Positions 25,337 through 36,294 of a stretch of 64,000 nt of DNA are shown here, piece by piece. Origin of the DNA: Paraspadella gotoi (taxonomy: Eukaryota > Chaetognatha); contig CM119265.1 of the NCBI GenBank assembly GCA_051294375.1, positions 23,962,669 to 24,026,668 on the forward strand, read 5' to 3'. The position numbers and the translations under genes are program-made. The notes under the pieces were generated by a model. That model did not search any database. It was not told where the DNA came from and was given only the letters and a program-made list of their open reading frames with translations. Position 1 is the first letter of the stretch. Every line of letters starts with the position of its first letter.

Positions 25337-26396
25337 ACTTCCGCTGGCGACGTCAAACGAGGGTTCGTTCCAATTCCTTTATTTTGTCGACGAAGATTAA
25401 TTCAACCGCGGGAAAAGGGGAATTTGGGATTAAGGAAAAAGAATAGGGGAAAGGAAAAGGGGAAAAAGGAAAAGGGAAAAAAGGAAAATGGAAAAAGGAA
25501 AATAGAAAAAGAAGAAAAAGAGAAAAGGGAAAAAAGGAAAAGGGGAAAAAAGGAAAAGAGGAAAAGGAAAATGGAAAAAGAGGAAAAAGAGGAAAAAGAG
25601 GAAAGGAAAAGGGAAAAAAGAAAAAGAGAAAATAGGAAAAGGGAAAAAAGGAAAATGGAAAAAGAGGAAAAAGGAAATAAGCAAAAGAGAAAAAAAGGAA
25701 AAATAGATAAGGAAAATGGAAAAAAGGAAAAGGGAAAAAAGGTAAAGGAAAAAAGGAAAATGGAAAAAAGCAAAAGAGAAAAAAGGAAAAGGGAAAAAAG
25801 GAAAATGGAAAAAAGGAAAAGAGAAAAGAGGAAAAGGCAAAAAAGAGGGATTAAAGAGGGGAAAGAGAGAGAGAAAGAATCAGAAAACTAAGAAAAGAAA
25901 ATGTGAGAGAATTAATAAGACAGTGAAATGATTTTAAAAAAACAAAGGAGAGAAAAAGTGTACGTGGAAAAAAAAAGAATGATGATAAAATAAATACAAT
26001 GAAAAAAAAAGAAAAAAGGAAAAACAAACAAGAAAGGAAAACAAACAAAAAAAAAAGAAAGAAAAAAATAGGAATGTGGGAGCAACTAATTCCTCCTTCG
26101 TAGAGACGAGAGATTCTGACGCGCAATTTCCGGGCGTCGAATGGCAACCGTGAGAGTGGCATCAGTCATAATGTTATCCCCGAGATTGCCATCCTTTGCA
26201 GGGATTACCATTCCTTTGGATGTTCGAGATCTATGGAAAACTATCATATGGCATCAGAATGCTATTTTCGATAACATTTTCTAATATTTCTTATTTTTAA
26301 TTTACTATATACGATGTCCGTGAATAGTGGCTAATTTGAACGTATGTTTGTTAGTAGAAATCTACATCAAAAAATAAAGTTTTAAACCTTTGATTA

Positions 26397-26545
26397 TAAA
26401 CAGTTCAAGCGCTCCTCTTCTCCTTTTCTAATACAAAGTCAATTATTTTTCACGAACGTAAAGAAAAAAAAAGGGGAATTGCTCTCTTTTCCACCGCGGG
26501 GACTAAAGGTTATCCAACGTTCGTAACGACGACGACGACGACGAC
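26397..26545. other. Unique flank ending in (GAC)n before an assembly gap
   Basis: The first non-duplicated sequence. It ends in about seven GAC units at 26,525-26,545 directly against the 471-N gap 26,546-27,016, so the gap probably hides more GAC repeat. Confidence 0.7.
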
Positions 26546-27016
26546 NNNNNNNNNNNNNNNNNNNNNNNNNNNNNNNNNNNNNNNNNNNNNNNNNNNNNNN
26601 NNNNNNNNNNNNNNNNNNNNNNNNNNNNNNNNNNNNNNNNNNNNNNNNNNNNNNNNNNNNNNNNNNNNNNNNNNNNNNNNNNNNNNNNNNNNNNNNNNNN
26701 NNNNNNNNNNNNNNNNNNNNNNNNNNNNNNNNNNNNNNNNNNNNNNNNNNNNNNNNNNNNNNNNNNNNNNNNNNNNNNNNNNNNNNNNNNNNNNNNNNNN
26801 NNNNNNNNNNNNNNNNNNNNNNNNNNNNNNNNNNNNNNNNNNNNNNNNNNNNNNNNNNNNNNNNNNNNNNNNNNNNNNNNNNNNNNNNNNNNNNNNNNNN
26901 NNNNNNNNNNNNNNNNNNNNNNNNNNNNNNNNNNNNNNNNNNNNNNNNNNNNNNNNNNNNNNNNNNNNNNNNNNNNNNNNNNNNNNNNNNNNNNNNNNNN
27001 NNNNNNNNNNNNNNNN

Positions 27017-27480
27017 TCAAATAATTTTTTTGTTCTTGAGTGCTCCACTCTACTGTGTATTGACACGCACTGCATCGGAAATCCGTCTTTTGTTTTTTAT
27101 AGTTTTAGGATTTCCTAAAGGCGGNNNNNNNNNNNNNNNNNNNNNNNNNNNNNNNNNNNNNNNNNNNNNNNNNNNNNNNNNNNNNNNNNNNNNNNNNNNN
27201 NNNNNNNNNNNNNNNNNNNNNNNNNNNNNNNNNNNNNNNNNNNNNNNNNNNNNNNNNNNNNNNNNNNNNNNNNNNNNNNNNNNNNNNNNNNNNNNNNNNN
27301 NNNNNNNNNNNNNNNNNNNNNNNNNNNNNNNNNNNNNNNNNNNNNNNNNNNNNNNNNNNNNNNNNNNNNNNNNNNNNNNNNNNNNNNNNNNNNNNNNNNN
27401 NNNNNNNNNNNNNNNNNNNNNNNNNNNNNNACCGACCGACCGACCGAGAGTTGCTCCTCGAGAACTCGGAGAGCAACAAA
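27017..27480 (+). mobile_element. Hairpin/tetranucleotide element (HINE-like), copy 1, split by a gap
   Basis: The left part contains ACTGCATCGGAAATCCGTC and TTTTAGGATTTCCTAAAGGCGG, shared with the copies at 47,990 and 52,321. After the gap 27,125-27,430 the sequence resumes as ACCGACCGACCGACCG followed by the imperfect hairpin GTTGCTCCTCGAG (27,450-27,462), loop AA, and CTCGGAGAGCAAC (27,465-27,477). The order of left region, GACC/GACA tract and terminal hairpin matches the other copies. The missing 306 N presumably cover the middle. Confidence 0.75.
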
Positions 27481-28513
27481 AAAGAAGAATAAAGAAGAAA
27501 AGGAAATAGAGGGGAAAAAAAGACGAGCAAATATTTAAAATATTAATTAAAACTCCCCCCAAAAAAAAGGCTAGAAAAAAAACGGATAATATACGAAATA
27601 TAGAAAATAAGAATAAAAAAATATACGTTGTGGTGTGCAGAAAATTTTTTGTTATGAGGACGGAAGAAAAAGGTGAGAAAAATACCCAAGAAAAATCCTC
27701 ACAAAAAATCACAAAGAGGAAAAGGATAGAATGAAAAAAAATGATCAAGAGTGATTTGTGGAAGGAGTGAAAGAAGAAAGGAAATGGTTAGATCTGCCAT
27801 AATTCAACGGTTTAACTCTTTCTATTAAAAAAAATGGGAAATCCTTCTTTGCAGACCTTTTTTTTCTCTGTTTTATGTCGAACCGGAAAAGCGACGAACG
27901 TTTTTTTTTGTGTATTAAAGAAAGTCTAACACGGAGGTAAGGACTCAAATACATACGTTTATTCCTTGGTTCAATGAGTATGAGATATATGTATATAATA
28001 TGAGTAATATGTCCGATTTTCTTGACTGAGATAATTTGAAAGAATGTATCAAAATATCACTGTTTAAACCAGTAAAATATAAAACAAAATAAAACAAGTA
28101 AAAGATCAGATATTTGTGTCATAAACAAAAAGGTTTGTGATGATTTTGAAGAGTAAAAGCTTTTCTCGTACGACAAGGAAACTCACGCACACCTTGTTTC
28201 AAAAGAATTTCCATCTTTGAAGACAAAAACAAACATACGCTTGAATGCTCACTTTGTTAAATAAGATCTTTTTTTATATGTAGAGACTTGTTAATACGAC
28301 TCTAAGCGCGCGTGTCAAACAAACGATTCCCCAAAGCCAAACAGAGATATAAAAGAAAATAGAAATGGAGAAGCCTTTCCTTTCAGCGCAAACATTGAGA
28401 ACAGGGAACGTGGCGCTTCGCTGCGACGCGTTTCGAGAAAAAAAATATCTTTGTCGCGCGCTTGAGATAATACGCAATACTAGATGCATAAATCAATACT
28501 GCTGATACCAAGT
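27481..28513. other. AT-rich stretch, nothing recognised
   Basis: A-rich at first (27,480-27,760), then mixed AT-rich sequence up to the 303-N gap 28,514-28,816. I see no coding signal, RNA gene or repeat that I can support. Between that gap and the next (28,925-29,154) lie about 108 bp with ACAACAACAAC-rich sequence. Confidence 0.5.
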
Positions 28514-29154
28514 NNNNNNNNNNNNNNNNNNNNNNNNNNNNNNNNNNNNNNNNNNNNNNNNNNNNNNNNNNNNNNNNNNNNNNNNNNNNNNNNNNNNNNN
28601 NNNNNNNNNNNNNNNNNNNNNNNNNNNNNNNNNNNNNNNNNNNNNNNNNNNNNNNNNNNNNNNNNNNNNNNNNNNNNNNNNNNNNNNNNNNNNNNNNNNN
28701 NNNNNNNNNNNNNNNNNNNNNNNNNNNNNNNNNNNNNNNNNNNNNNNNNNNNNNNNNNNNNNNNNNNNNNNNNNNNNNNNNNNNNNNNNNNNNNNNNNNN
28801 NNNNNNNNNNNNNNNNCAATACTTCAAAAACAACAACAACAGGAACAGAAACTACAACAACGACGACTATGATCCTCTCTTTTATTATTTCGTCTCTCTC
28901 TTCATAATTTCCCAACATCACTAANNNNNNNNNNNNNNNNNNNNNNNNNNNNNNNNNNNNNNNNNNNNNNNNNNNNNNNNNNNNNNNNNNNNNNNNNNNN
29001 NNNNNNNNNNNNNNNNNNNNNNNNNNNNNNNNNNNNNNNNNNNNNNNNNNNNNNNNNNNNNNNNNNNNNNNNNNNNNNNNNNNNNNNNNNNNNNNNNNNN
29101 NNNNNNNNNNNNNNNNNNNNNNNNNNNNNNNNNNNNNNNNNNNNNNNNNNNNNN

Positions 29155-29310
29155 ACGTAATAAGAAAATGTACAAATTGGATTTATCTTTGCGTCTTCCC
29201 CTTTTTAGTTGCGCCGCGAGTGCTCGCCGAGCGACTCTATTAGTCGGTCAGTTGGTCGGTATGTCTGTCTGTCTGTCAGTCGGTCTGTCCCACAAGAAAG
29301 AGAGTAAACT
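29155..29310 (-). mobile_element. HINE-like element, copy 2 (minus strand, partial)
   Basis: In this orientation the terminal hairpin comes first: AGTTGCGCCGCGAG (29,207-29,220), TG, CTCGCCGAGCGACT (29,223-29,236). A GTCGGTCAGTTGGTC/GTCTGTCTGTCAGTC tract follows. Its beginning touches a gap and its distal part appears lost, because sequence resembling 28,820-28,924 (ACAACAACG, ATCCTCTCTTTTATTATT) follows directly. Confidence 0.75.
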
Positions 29311-29439
29311 ACAACAACGAACAACTATAATCCTCTCTATTTATTATTATCGTTCTCTCTCTTCATAATTTCCCAACATCACTAACTACAGATTCCTCCT
29401 CTCTTCTTTCTCCCGCGGCTTTTACTCCAACGTAAAATA

Positions 29440-29700
29440 AGAAAATGTACAAAATTGGATTTAATCTTTGCGTCTTATCCCCTTTTTTAGTTGCGACGCG
29501 AGTGCTCGCCAGAGCGACTCCATTAGTCGTTTCAGAGTTGGTCGATCGGTATGCTGTCTGTCTGTCAGTCGGTCTGTCCCACTATCCGTTAACTCACCTA
29601 TAGTTGGTGCTCATTTTGTGAAACACAGGAAAAAATATCAAAATCCTAAGCGATTGCTAGCGCCGTCTTCAAGGAAATCCTAAATGTAAGAATTAAAAAC
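29440..29700 (-). mobile_element. HINE-like element, copy 3 (minus strand, near complete)
   Basis: This is the best-preserved minus-strand copy. It holds the flank TAAGAAAATGTACAAAATTGG (also preceding copy 2), the GC hairpin around 29,489-29,519, the GTCTGTCTGTCAGTCGGTC tract, ACTCACCTATAGTTGGTGCTC, and the inverted form of the GCTAGCGCC/GGAAATCCTAA segment at 29,660-29,682. Copies 2 and 3 share their 5' flank as well, so this pair is a local direct duplication about 280 bp apart. Confidence 0.8.
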
Positions 29701-30020
29701 GAAAATTAAATTTTGCCACGGGCTAAAAGAGTAACATGCGGAGGCGCAACACATTTGGAATGAACCCGATCTTGTTCCTTTTTCCGTCCCTTCTCCGTCC
29801 ACCCGAGAGGAGTTTTAACCTTTCGGGAAAAAAAAAAAACGGATACTACCCAACGAAAAATAAAGTAATAAAAAACTTGATTCAAATAACCCAAGTTTCG
29901 TGTTCTCGATCTTTTACCGCTAATTTTACTTCAGTTTAAATTTTTTTATTTTCAAACTAATGGGATCATGAGCTACATATAGGCCAGGACCAGCGTGGTC
30001 GCCCATTGTGCAAACTGCGT
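29701..30020. other. Unassigned sequence
   Basis: Mixed-composition sequence with no supported feature. A GTAAGT at 30,019-30,024 could be a plus-strand splice donor but has no convincing exon upstream. Confidence 0.4.
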
Positions 30021-30023
30021 AAG

Positions 30024-30824
30024 TCACATTTTCGCAAAGCTAAATTGACTCAATGCCACTTTATCCCTGAAATGTTGACCGATTCCAATTCGCATTTTTT
30101 CTTCGTTATCATTGCCATTCGCTCTTTGCTCAACATCAGTGGCAGTAGCCTGCCTCTTTGCCAATCCCTCTTTACGCGCCACCACCTGCAATTTTTTCTT
30201 CCATTACTTCTCAAGTCTTAACTGTATTTCACGATATGAAAGGACGACGTTTTAGCTTTTGCTTCCCGAGCTTGTTGTTTGTTGTACGTTGTTGTCGTTG
30301 TTGTTTACGATAGTTGTTTTTTGCCTTTGGCTTTAATTTCTGGGACGTCGCTGGTTGTTTTTGGCTAATGAATCGCCGTTGTTGTTGTGGTGTTGCCTGT
30401 TGTTGTTGTTGTTGGAACGATAATCGATCAACATCAATTTAGTTCCGCTTACCGCTCACATTAAACCGATAGTAAATCATTATAATATATTATAAATTAT
30501 ATATATCTCCGCTTTCTCTCTCTCGTCTACTCTCTCGTCTCATCTCTCTCTCTCTCTCTCATCTCTCTCTCCTCATCATCTCATCTCTCTCTCTCTGCAC
30601 TTATCTCTCTCCACCTCCTCCACATTGTCATCCCCCCTCTCCCTATCTTCCGCCAGAGGCGAAGACCGTCGATCCAGACGCCTTTTGTTTGGATTTTCAT
30701 TTCCCGCCAAATTCAAACAATCGACCATCTCCGCGAAAATTTCCAAAGGGGGATTCGACGATAAAGCTGTCTGCTGCTGTGGTCGTTGTTGTTGTGTCGG
30801 TCGTCGTTTAGTTATTATTTCCAT
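30024..30824 (-). CDS. Candidate Gln-rich coding tract, minus strand, interrupted
   Basis: Three neighbouring minus-strand open segments have protein-like composition. The first (30,824-30,576, 82 residues) has an ATG in a favourable ACAATGG context and reads through two QQQ runs, then LEIFAEMVDCLNLAGNEN and an acidic/basic Arg-Glu tail in a GA microsatellite. The second (about 30,437-30,226) has no ATG and is rich in Gln, Lys and Arg with a five-Gln run. The third (30,203-30,024) reads KEGLAKRQATATDVEQ and ends MRIGIGQHFRDKVALSQF then SFAKM before a stop. They are in different frames and I find no convincing splice sites linking all three. No domain is recognised. They may be exons of one gene or chance open frames in trinucleotide-rich DNA. 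Confidence 0.3.
30225..30415. repeat. GTT/GTTG trinucleotide-rich stretch
   Basis: Repeated TTGTTGTTG and GTTGTCGTTGTTG clusters, imperfect. They account for the Gln-rich minus-strand frame over the same bases. Confidence 0.7.
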
Positions 30825-31002
30825 TGTTCTCCAATCCTTACTGGTTTAGAAAAGTTGTTGTTGTCGATGTTTTTCGCGAGGCCATACTTAGGATGGGCCA
30901 GCCATGCCCAGATGGAGGAAAAATTGAAACGAAGAAAGAGAGAGAGAGGAAGAAGAAAGAGAGAGAGGGAGAGAGAGNNNNNNNNNNNNNNNNNNNNNNN
31001 NN

Positions 31003-31032
<30 letters not shown>
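30485..31032. repeat. CT tract, then GA tract containing a 25-N gap
   Basis: CTCTCT/CATCTCTC-type sequence at 30,510-30,610 and GAGAGA at 30,940-31,032, with the gap 30,978-31,002 inside the GA array. Confidence 0.9.
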
Positions 31033-31033
<1 letters not shown>

Positions 31034-31059
31034 ACCCCGTTCCTGCTTTTTAGTTTGAT

Positions 31060-32400
31060 TGGCCTCGATATAATGACGACGCCATATGCATAGGCAGAGA
31101 TTTTATTCGTAATAAACTGGAGAGCAGAAACGGCGACGACGATGACGACGAAGAAAACGACGATGACGACGACGGAAAATAAATCACTGGATTTAATTAA
31201 GGTTAAGGGGGGAAAACATAAAAGTCGATAGGAACCTGGGAAAAAACCTAATCGATGTTGTCGTCGTCATTATCGACGTCGTCGTCGTCGTCGTCATCGT
31301 CGTTGTCGTCGTCATCGTCGTTGTCAATATCGTCTTTACTTTCTCTTTCTTACTTGTTGGTTTCTCATCTTCGATCTCATTCAAAGCGAATACATTTTGA
31401 ATGATGCTTCTTTGCAACTTTAAAATCCTTTGAAAACTTCTGCGACTTCAACTTTTTTCTTTTTCCTTTTATTCACCCCTATTTTCCTGTTTCCTTCCTT
31501 CTTTTTCATTTTCTCATTGCCTCATCTATCCTTATCCCTTTCTATTGTTCTTTTTCATTTTCCTTTCTCTTATCTTTTTTCTTAACCTTTTATCTGTTTA
31601 CTTTTTCTTTCCTTTTCTAATTTTCCACCCTTCCCTTAACCCTGTCAGAGCGTATAAACGTATTTTCGGTGTTCCATTCTCTGTTATTTTCTTATGTTGT
31701 GGGAATAAGCTGTCGCAAACCATTGTACTCGAGACCGCTTTGTCATCCTCGTCGTTGCGTCTTCGACTCTTCGTCAGAGCATTTCATTTAATTTTTTTAA
31801 AACATTTCATAATAAATTTTATTTTGATAGGACATTGATAAAATACCCACATAAGAATAACATATAATAGAATCGAATGGCTAATTTTGTAACAACCAGC
31901 AGTCCGATGTTACTCGAGAACATAAGTTAGTCATCTATAACATAGTACCATGGGTTCAAATGAAAACTCCATATCAATTTTATTTCTTAAACATTTTAAA
32001 AGAAGAATACGCAATCTTTTGACAGTTTAGTTTTAAACCAACTTATGAAACCTTGAAGCTCTTAGTTTTAGAACAATCAGTACAATCTACCCTTATTAGT
32101 AAAGATATATAAAAATATATTATCTTTGCAATATGCAAATTATATTTTCTGACATTATGTTTTTTCTCGCTCGGCGATTTTGATTTTATCATTACTAAAA
32201 TATTAATTATCAAGTTTATTTAAAATTCTATCCCAGTTCGAACAAATTATGTTTAAGTTCGTCATCAACATGTTTTCGTTCTCTCGTTCGTCGTCGTTGT
32301 CGTCGTCGTCGTTTTCGTCGTCGTCTCGTCTTCTTCTTTCTAGTCTTTCGCTCCTTTGCCGACATCAATTATGAAGGTCTGTCGTCGTTACTGGTTCTTT
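31060..32400. other. GAC/GTC-rich, pyrimidine-rich and AT-rich non-coding stretch
   Basis: Imperfect GACGAC clusters (31,125-31,170) face GTCGTC clusters (31,255-31,325), forming a loose inverted arrangement. A TTTTCTTTT pyrimidine stretch (31,430-31,640) and AT-rich sequence follow, then CGTCGTCG at 32,285-32,330. I see no credible gene. Confidence 0.6.
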
Positions 32401-32408
32401 CGATTCTG

Positions 32409-32414
32409 TTCTCT

Positions 32415-32496
<82 letters not shown>

Positions 32497-32720
32497 CTCG
32501 TCATTTACGTAAATGACCCGGAATTTCTTATGTAGGATGCATGAGTGCCTTTGAGCCGAAAATTTATGGCTGCGGGTTTTCTCTTGCATTCTGCTCTTTA
32601 CCGCGCGAAATAATAGGATCGTCGTAAAGAAGAGAGAGAGAGAGAGAGAGAGAGAAGAGAGGAGAGGAGAGAGAGAGAAGAGAAAGATGAGAGATGAGAG
32701 AGAGAGAGCAGAGGACTGAG
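32409..32720. repeat. (CT)n and (GA)n arrays about 140 bp apart
   Basis: CT repeats at 32,409-32,494 and GA repeats at 32,630-32,710. Together they are an inverted pair of dinucleotide arrays that could fold back. Confidence 0.9.
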
Positions 32721-32874
32721 GGGCCAAACTCTTGATATCGTTTTGTCTCCGCGATCCCGGCCAAGACCACAACGGCAATGACTCTGTACACAGAAAAGAG
32801 TCTTTTAAGGTAATGGAAGTCTTTCCATAAAAAGTGGGTCACTCCCTCGGACAAAGGGAACTGATGGAGGCGAC

Positions 32875-33245
32875 GAAAGAAGTAAAGAAAGGGTGGTAAG
32901 AAGAATGAAATAGGGAGGAAAGGGGAGGGAGGAAAAGAAAAGAGGAAAAGAGGAAAGAGGAAAGAAAATGAAATCGAAGAGGAAATAAGGAAAGGTCGGG
33001 AGAAGAGGAAGCGAATTCAAGTTTAAGTGAAAATTTAGGCAAAGAGAAAGTGAGAAAGGAGGCCATATATTTTCCAAAAGCGCCTTATTTCAACTTTTTT
33101 TAAAAAATTAATAATTAAATAAATAAATAATAAGGATATGGGTTAGGGATTAGGGGTAAGGGAAAAGGGTAAGGTTAGAGATTTTATTATGGATTAGTAT
33201 AGATAATAAGGTTAGAGATTCGGGTAATGGATTAAGGATAAGGTT
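32875..33245. repeat. Purine-rich tract and GGTTAGGG-like degenerate repeats
   Basis: A/G-rich sequence (32,875-33,060) is followed by GGGTTAGGGATTAGGGGTAAGG and GGTTAGAGATT variants at about 33,135-33,245. These resemble decayed TTAGGG motifs on the strand opposite to the CCCTAA islands further left. Confidence 0.55.
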
Positions 33246-33729
33246 TTAGAATTAGATCAATATATGGTAATATAGTTAATAATTAACGTTTAATATTTTG
33301 GTTGAAATTAAGTTCAAATATTAGGAACTGAAATGAGGCGATTTCAGAAAATAGTGCCAGAAAGGGAATGGAAAAATAGGAGGGAAAAAGAAATGGCGAA
33401 AGGGAGAAGGAAAACAAATGAGCATCGAAGAAAAGAAAAGAGAGAGAAATTGTGGAGTAGGCCTTAGCAAATTTTATAAAGTTTTTTACAGAATTTAGCA
33501 CTATAGTACAAATTAGTCCCCTATATGCTACTAATTTTTTTCTATCTTTGTTTTTTGAAAAATCGATCAATAAGTGCTTGCAACTCTTCAAAATTTGCAA
33601 AAAAACGTTTTTTTTCATTAAAAATGATAGATATCTTAAAAAATATCAGTCGGAATCAAATTTAACCTGCGTCAATTTAAAGAGCGGAAAAAATACTTCA
33701 TTTTACATACTTTATGTGGAGTCAATGAG

Positions 33730-34390
33730 AAAATATGGAGAAAGAAAGAAAAAAAAAAAGAAAAGAAAAATCTCCTCCGGTTAACTTTCATTTCGATTCG
33801 ATTTAACGGTGGACGCGAGAATAAAAAACTCACACGAGTTAGAACCAAATAAATAATGATTTGCTGAAAAGAAAAAAAAAAAAGGAGAGACGAGATGTTG
33901 GAATAAAAAACTTGGGACGGAAACACAAAAAGGAGGAGGAGGGAGGGAGAGAGAGCAGAGAGAGAGAGAGAGAGAGGAAGGAGCAGAGAGAGGAGAGAGA
34001 GAGAGAGAGCAAACCCCGGGTCAAGACGGACAAGGCGTGACTTTATGGCGGACGCGGCGCCAGGGAATTGAGGAGTGGACAGACGGAGGTGCGGGAGATG
34101 ACCGCGCGCGAGGCGGAGGCGGGCGCGGTGTAGAGAGGAAGGAGGTGTCCAGAGCAGGGGGGGAGGGGGCGGCGAGGATGGAACCGATGGAATCTCGAGA
34201 GATGGAAGTGGAATGCGGAAGTAAGAGGGGAAGATAGGAGAAGAGAGAGGGAAGGGTGAGAGGAGAGAACAACTTGGAGAATAGAGAGGGAAAAAATAGA
34301 AGGGAAATTCGAACGGAATAAGAATAAAGAAGAGAAAGAAAGAGAAAAAAGAATACGAAAGAGCAAAGAGAAAGTAACGCAATGATTCAA
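33730..34390. other. Purine-rich stretch with a CpG-rich centre
   Basis: A/G-rich sequence with GAGAGAG at 33,945-34,010, a CpG- and GC-rich segment at about 34,025-34,200, and A/G-rich sequence again. Frames are open on both strands because of composition. A promoter or first exon is possible in the GC-rich centre but not demonstrated. Confidence 0.4.
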
Positions 34391-34750
34391 TTGGAGACCC
34401 GTATGAGATAATGTTTTGTCGCTTTATTTCCGTATGTAATTAAAAAACTTCTTCCAGCCCAGATGTCATAAAATAAAATCCGATGTAATCAAAAAACTTT
34501 TTCTGACCGGGATATATATTAAAATATACCCGTATATAAATGAAAAATCCTTTGTTCGACCCGTATGTCGTAAAAGAGGATGAAAGATGAAAGGACGAAA
34601 GTGGCTCTCGATTTGAGGATTCTCTCTTTATTTTTCTCTTTCGTTTTTCTTCTTTTGACGCCGAATCTTATTTCTTGATTAATATTTTTTTCCTTCGCGG
34701 ATGAAAAAATTTTTGGGAAAAAAAAGAAAAACCCATTATTTCTCTAGAAA

Positions 34751-35055
34751 TATGTAAACTTGTTTTAAGTAAATGAAAATGGTTATCAAACATTAGAAAA
34801 TTTAAAAAAAGAGATTTGACTCGATGAACCTAAAAAAAATATGTAAACTTGTTTTAAGTAAATGAAAATGGTTATCAAACATTAGAAAATTTAAAAAAGA
34901 TATTATTATAAAATTATCAAAACATTAGAAAATTTAAAAAAGAGATTTGACTCGATGAACCTAAAAAAAAATATGTAAACTTGTTTTAAGTAAATGATAA
35001 TGGTTATCAAACATTAGAAAATTTAAAAAAGAGATTGACTCGATGACCTAAAAAA
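34751..35055. repeat. About 89-bp tandem repeat (three copies)
   Basis: A unit beginning TATGTAAACTTGTTTTAAGT starts at 34,751, 34,840 and 34,972. The second unit carries an internal partial duplication of ATTAGAAAATTTAAAAAA, making it about 132 bp. The array ends at an A-run abutting the next array. Confidence 0.9.
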
Positions 35056-35061
35056 AAAACT

Positions 35062-35346
35062 ATCGATCCGTCCGCGGTACCAATCCAAATCCATCGATCC
35101 GTCCGCCGGTACCAAATCCAAATCCATCGATCCGTCCGCCGGTACAAATCCAAATCATCGATCCATCCGTGGTACCCAAATCCAAATCCATTGGATCCGT
35201 CGCGGTACCAATCCAAATCCATCGATCCGTCGCCAGTACCAAATCCAAATCCATCGATCCGTCCGCGGTACCAAATCCAATCCATCGATCCGTCCGCGGT
35301 ACAAATCCAAATCACATCTATCCGTCCGCGGTACCAAATCCAAAAA
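35062..35346. repeat. 31-34 bp minisatellite, about nine units
   Basis: Units contain ATCGATCCGTCCGCGGTACC followed by an AATCCAAATCC spacer. Units vary in CCGCGG versus CCGCCGG and by small indels. Because the unit length is not a multiple of three, all three minus-strand frames stay open and give repetitive Asp-Gly-Ser-Met / Trp-Tyr-Arg-like peptides. I regard these as artefacts. Confidence 0.92.
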
Positions 35347-35369
35347 CAAATTGCAGACAGTTGGTCCTC

Positions 35370-35475
35370 ATGGGCCCGCGCGGCACCTTCTGCCCCGCAC
35401 GGACCCGCTCGCCCCGCACGGCACCCGCTCGCCCCGCACGGCACACTCTTCGTACGGCGCTGCGCCGCGCAGACC
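35370..35475. repeat. GC-rich about 20-bp minisatellite
   Basis: Three to four units of GCTCGCCCCGCACGGCACCC or close variants in a strongly GC-rich stretch, unlike the AT-rich surroundings. A (CT)n array of about 90 bp follows at 35,533-35,622. Confidence 0.8.
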
Positions 35476-35530
35476 CCGCGCCGTCGCAAAAAAAAAAGCG
35501 AAAAGTCGAAAACTCATTTGTCACTTTCCC

Positions 35531-35626
<96 letters not shown>

Positions 35627-35639
35627 GTTCAAGGTTCTA

Positions 35640-36290
35640 TTCCGAATTCTCTTCCGCTCCATTTTTTATCGAAACTCACGAAAGTAGCTCCGGCCCCCAA
35701 GCGTCTTTGCCGTCGCGCTCCTGCCCTGAGTTCTGCTCCACCCGCTCGAGCGAAAACTCCCACAGATTCTTAGTCTGTTTTTAAACTTGTTTCAGTAACT
35801 TTCTTTGTCAATCTTAAATGATAAAATGATAAGAATAAATACAGTTTTGGCATTGGCGGACAAGAGCATCCTACGTAATTGACATCGCATGCATCAATAT
35901 TTAACAATGAAATTGGTACAACCAATATAAAAATTATCCATTTATTTAATAAATAAGCCATCTTGCCCCTGTCTTTGGACAGGCTTTGGTAGTTTAAGGC
36001 CTCCATCACTCCTAGAGCATCTGGCTTCCCTATCAATGAAGTGGGATAACATTTCAAAGTATTTTTCAAAAGCAAGTGACTTGTAACTTTCTTTCTGTAA
36101 ATTGTATTGATTAATAAATTAAGGCAATAAAAGCTAAAATTAATTAGAATAAATATCTTAACTCACCGTCATATTTTTCAAAATAACTACAGTATATTGA
36201 CTAAACATATAAGCAATCTAAGGAATGTTTGCTCCTGCTTCCTCACCTCAACTTCTCTCTCCTTGTAAAAAACTCCATCATCTCCTCTCC
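35640..36290. other. Non-coding stretch with a TTGGTACAACCAA-family copy
   Basis: The repeat copy occupies about 35,906-36,070 on the plus strand: GAAATTGGTACAACCAATAT, TTTATTTAATAAATAAGCC, GGACAGGCTTTGGTAGTTTA and CTGGCTTCCCTATCAATGAA. The remaining sequence is unassigned. Confidence 0.65.
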
Positions 36291-36294
36291 TCTA

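Noticed and set aside
35062-35346. CRISPR-like array of regularly spaced repeats
   Set aside because: Units are directly tandem with no unique spacers, in a eukaryotic intron-bearing context; this is a minisatellite. The same applies to the 20-bp, 47-bp, 55-bp and 93-bp arrays.
35007-35489. A 160-residue repetitive 'GRIDGFGFGTG'-like protein on the minus strand
   Set aside because: Encoded by the 31-34 bp minisatellite, whose unit is not a multiple of three. All frames are open equally and the peptide phase drifts with indels.
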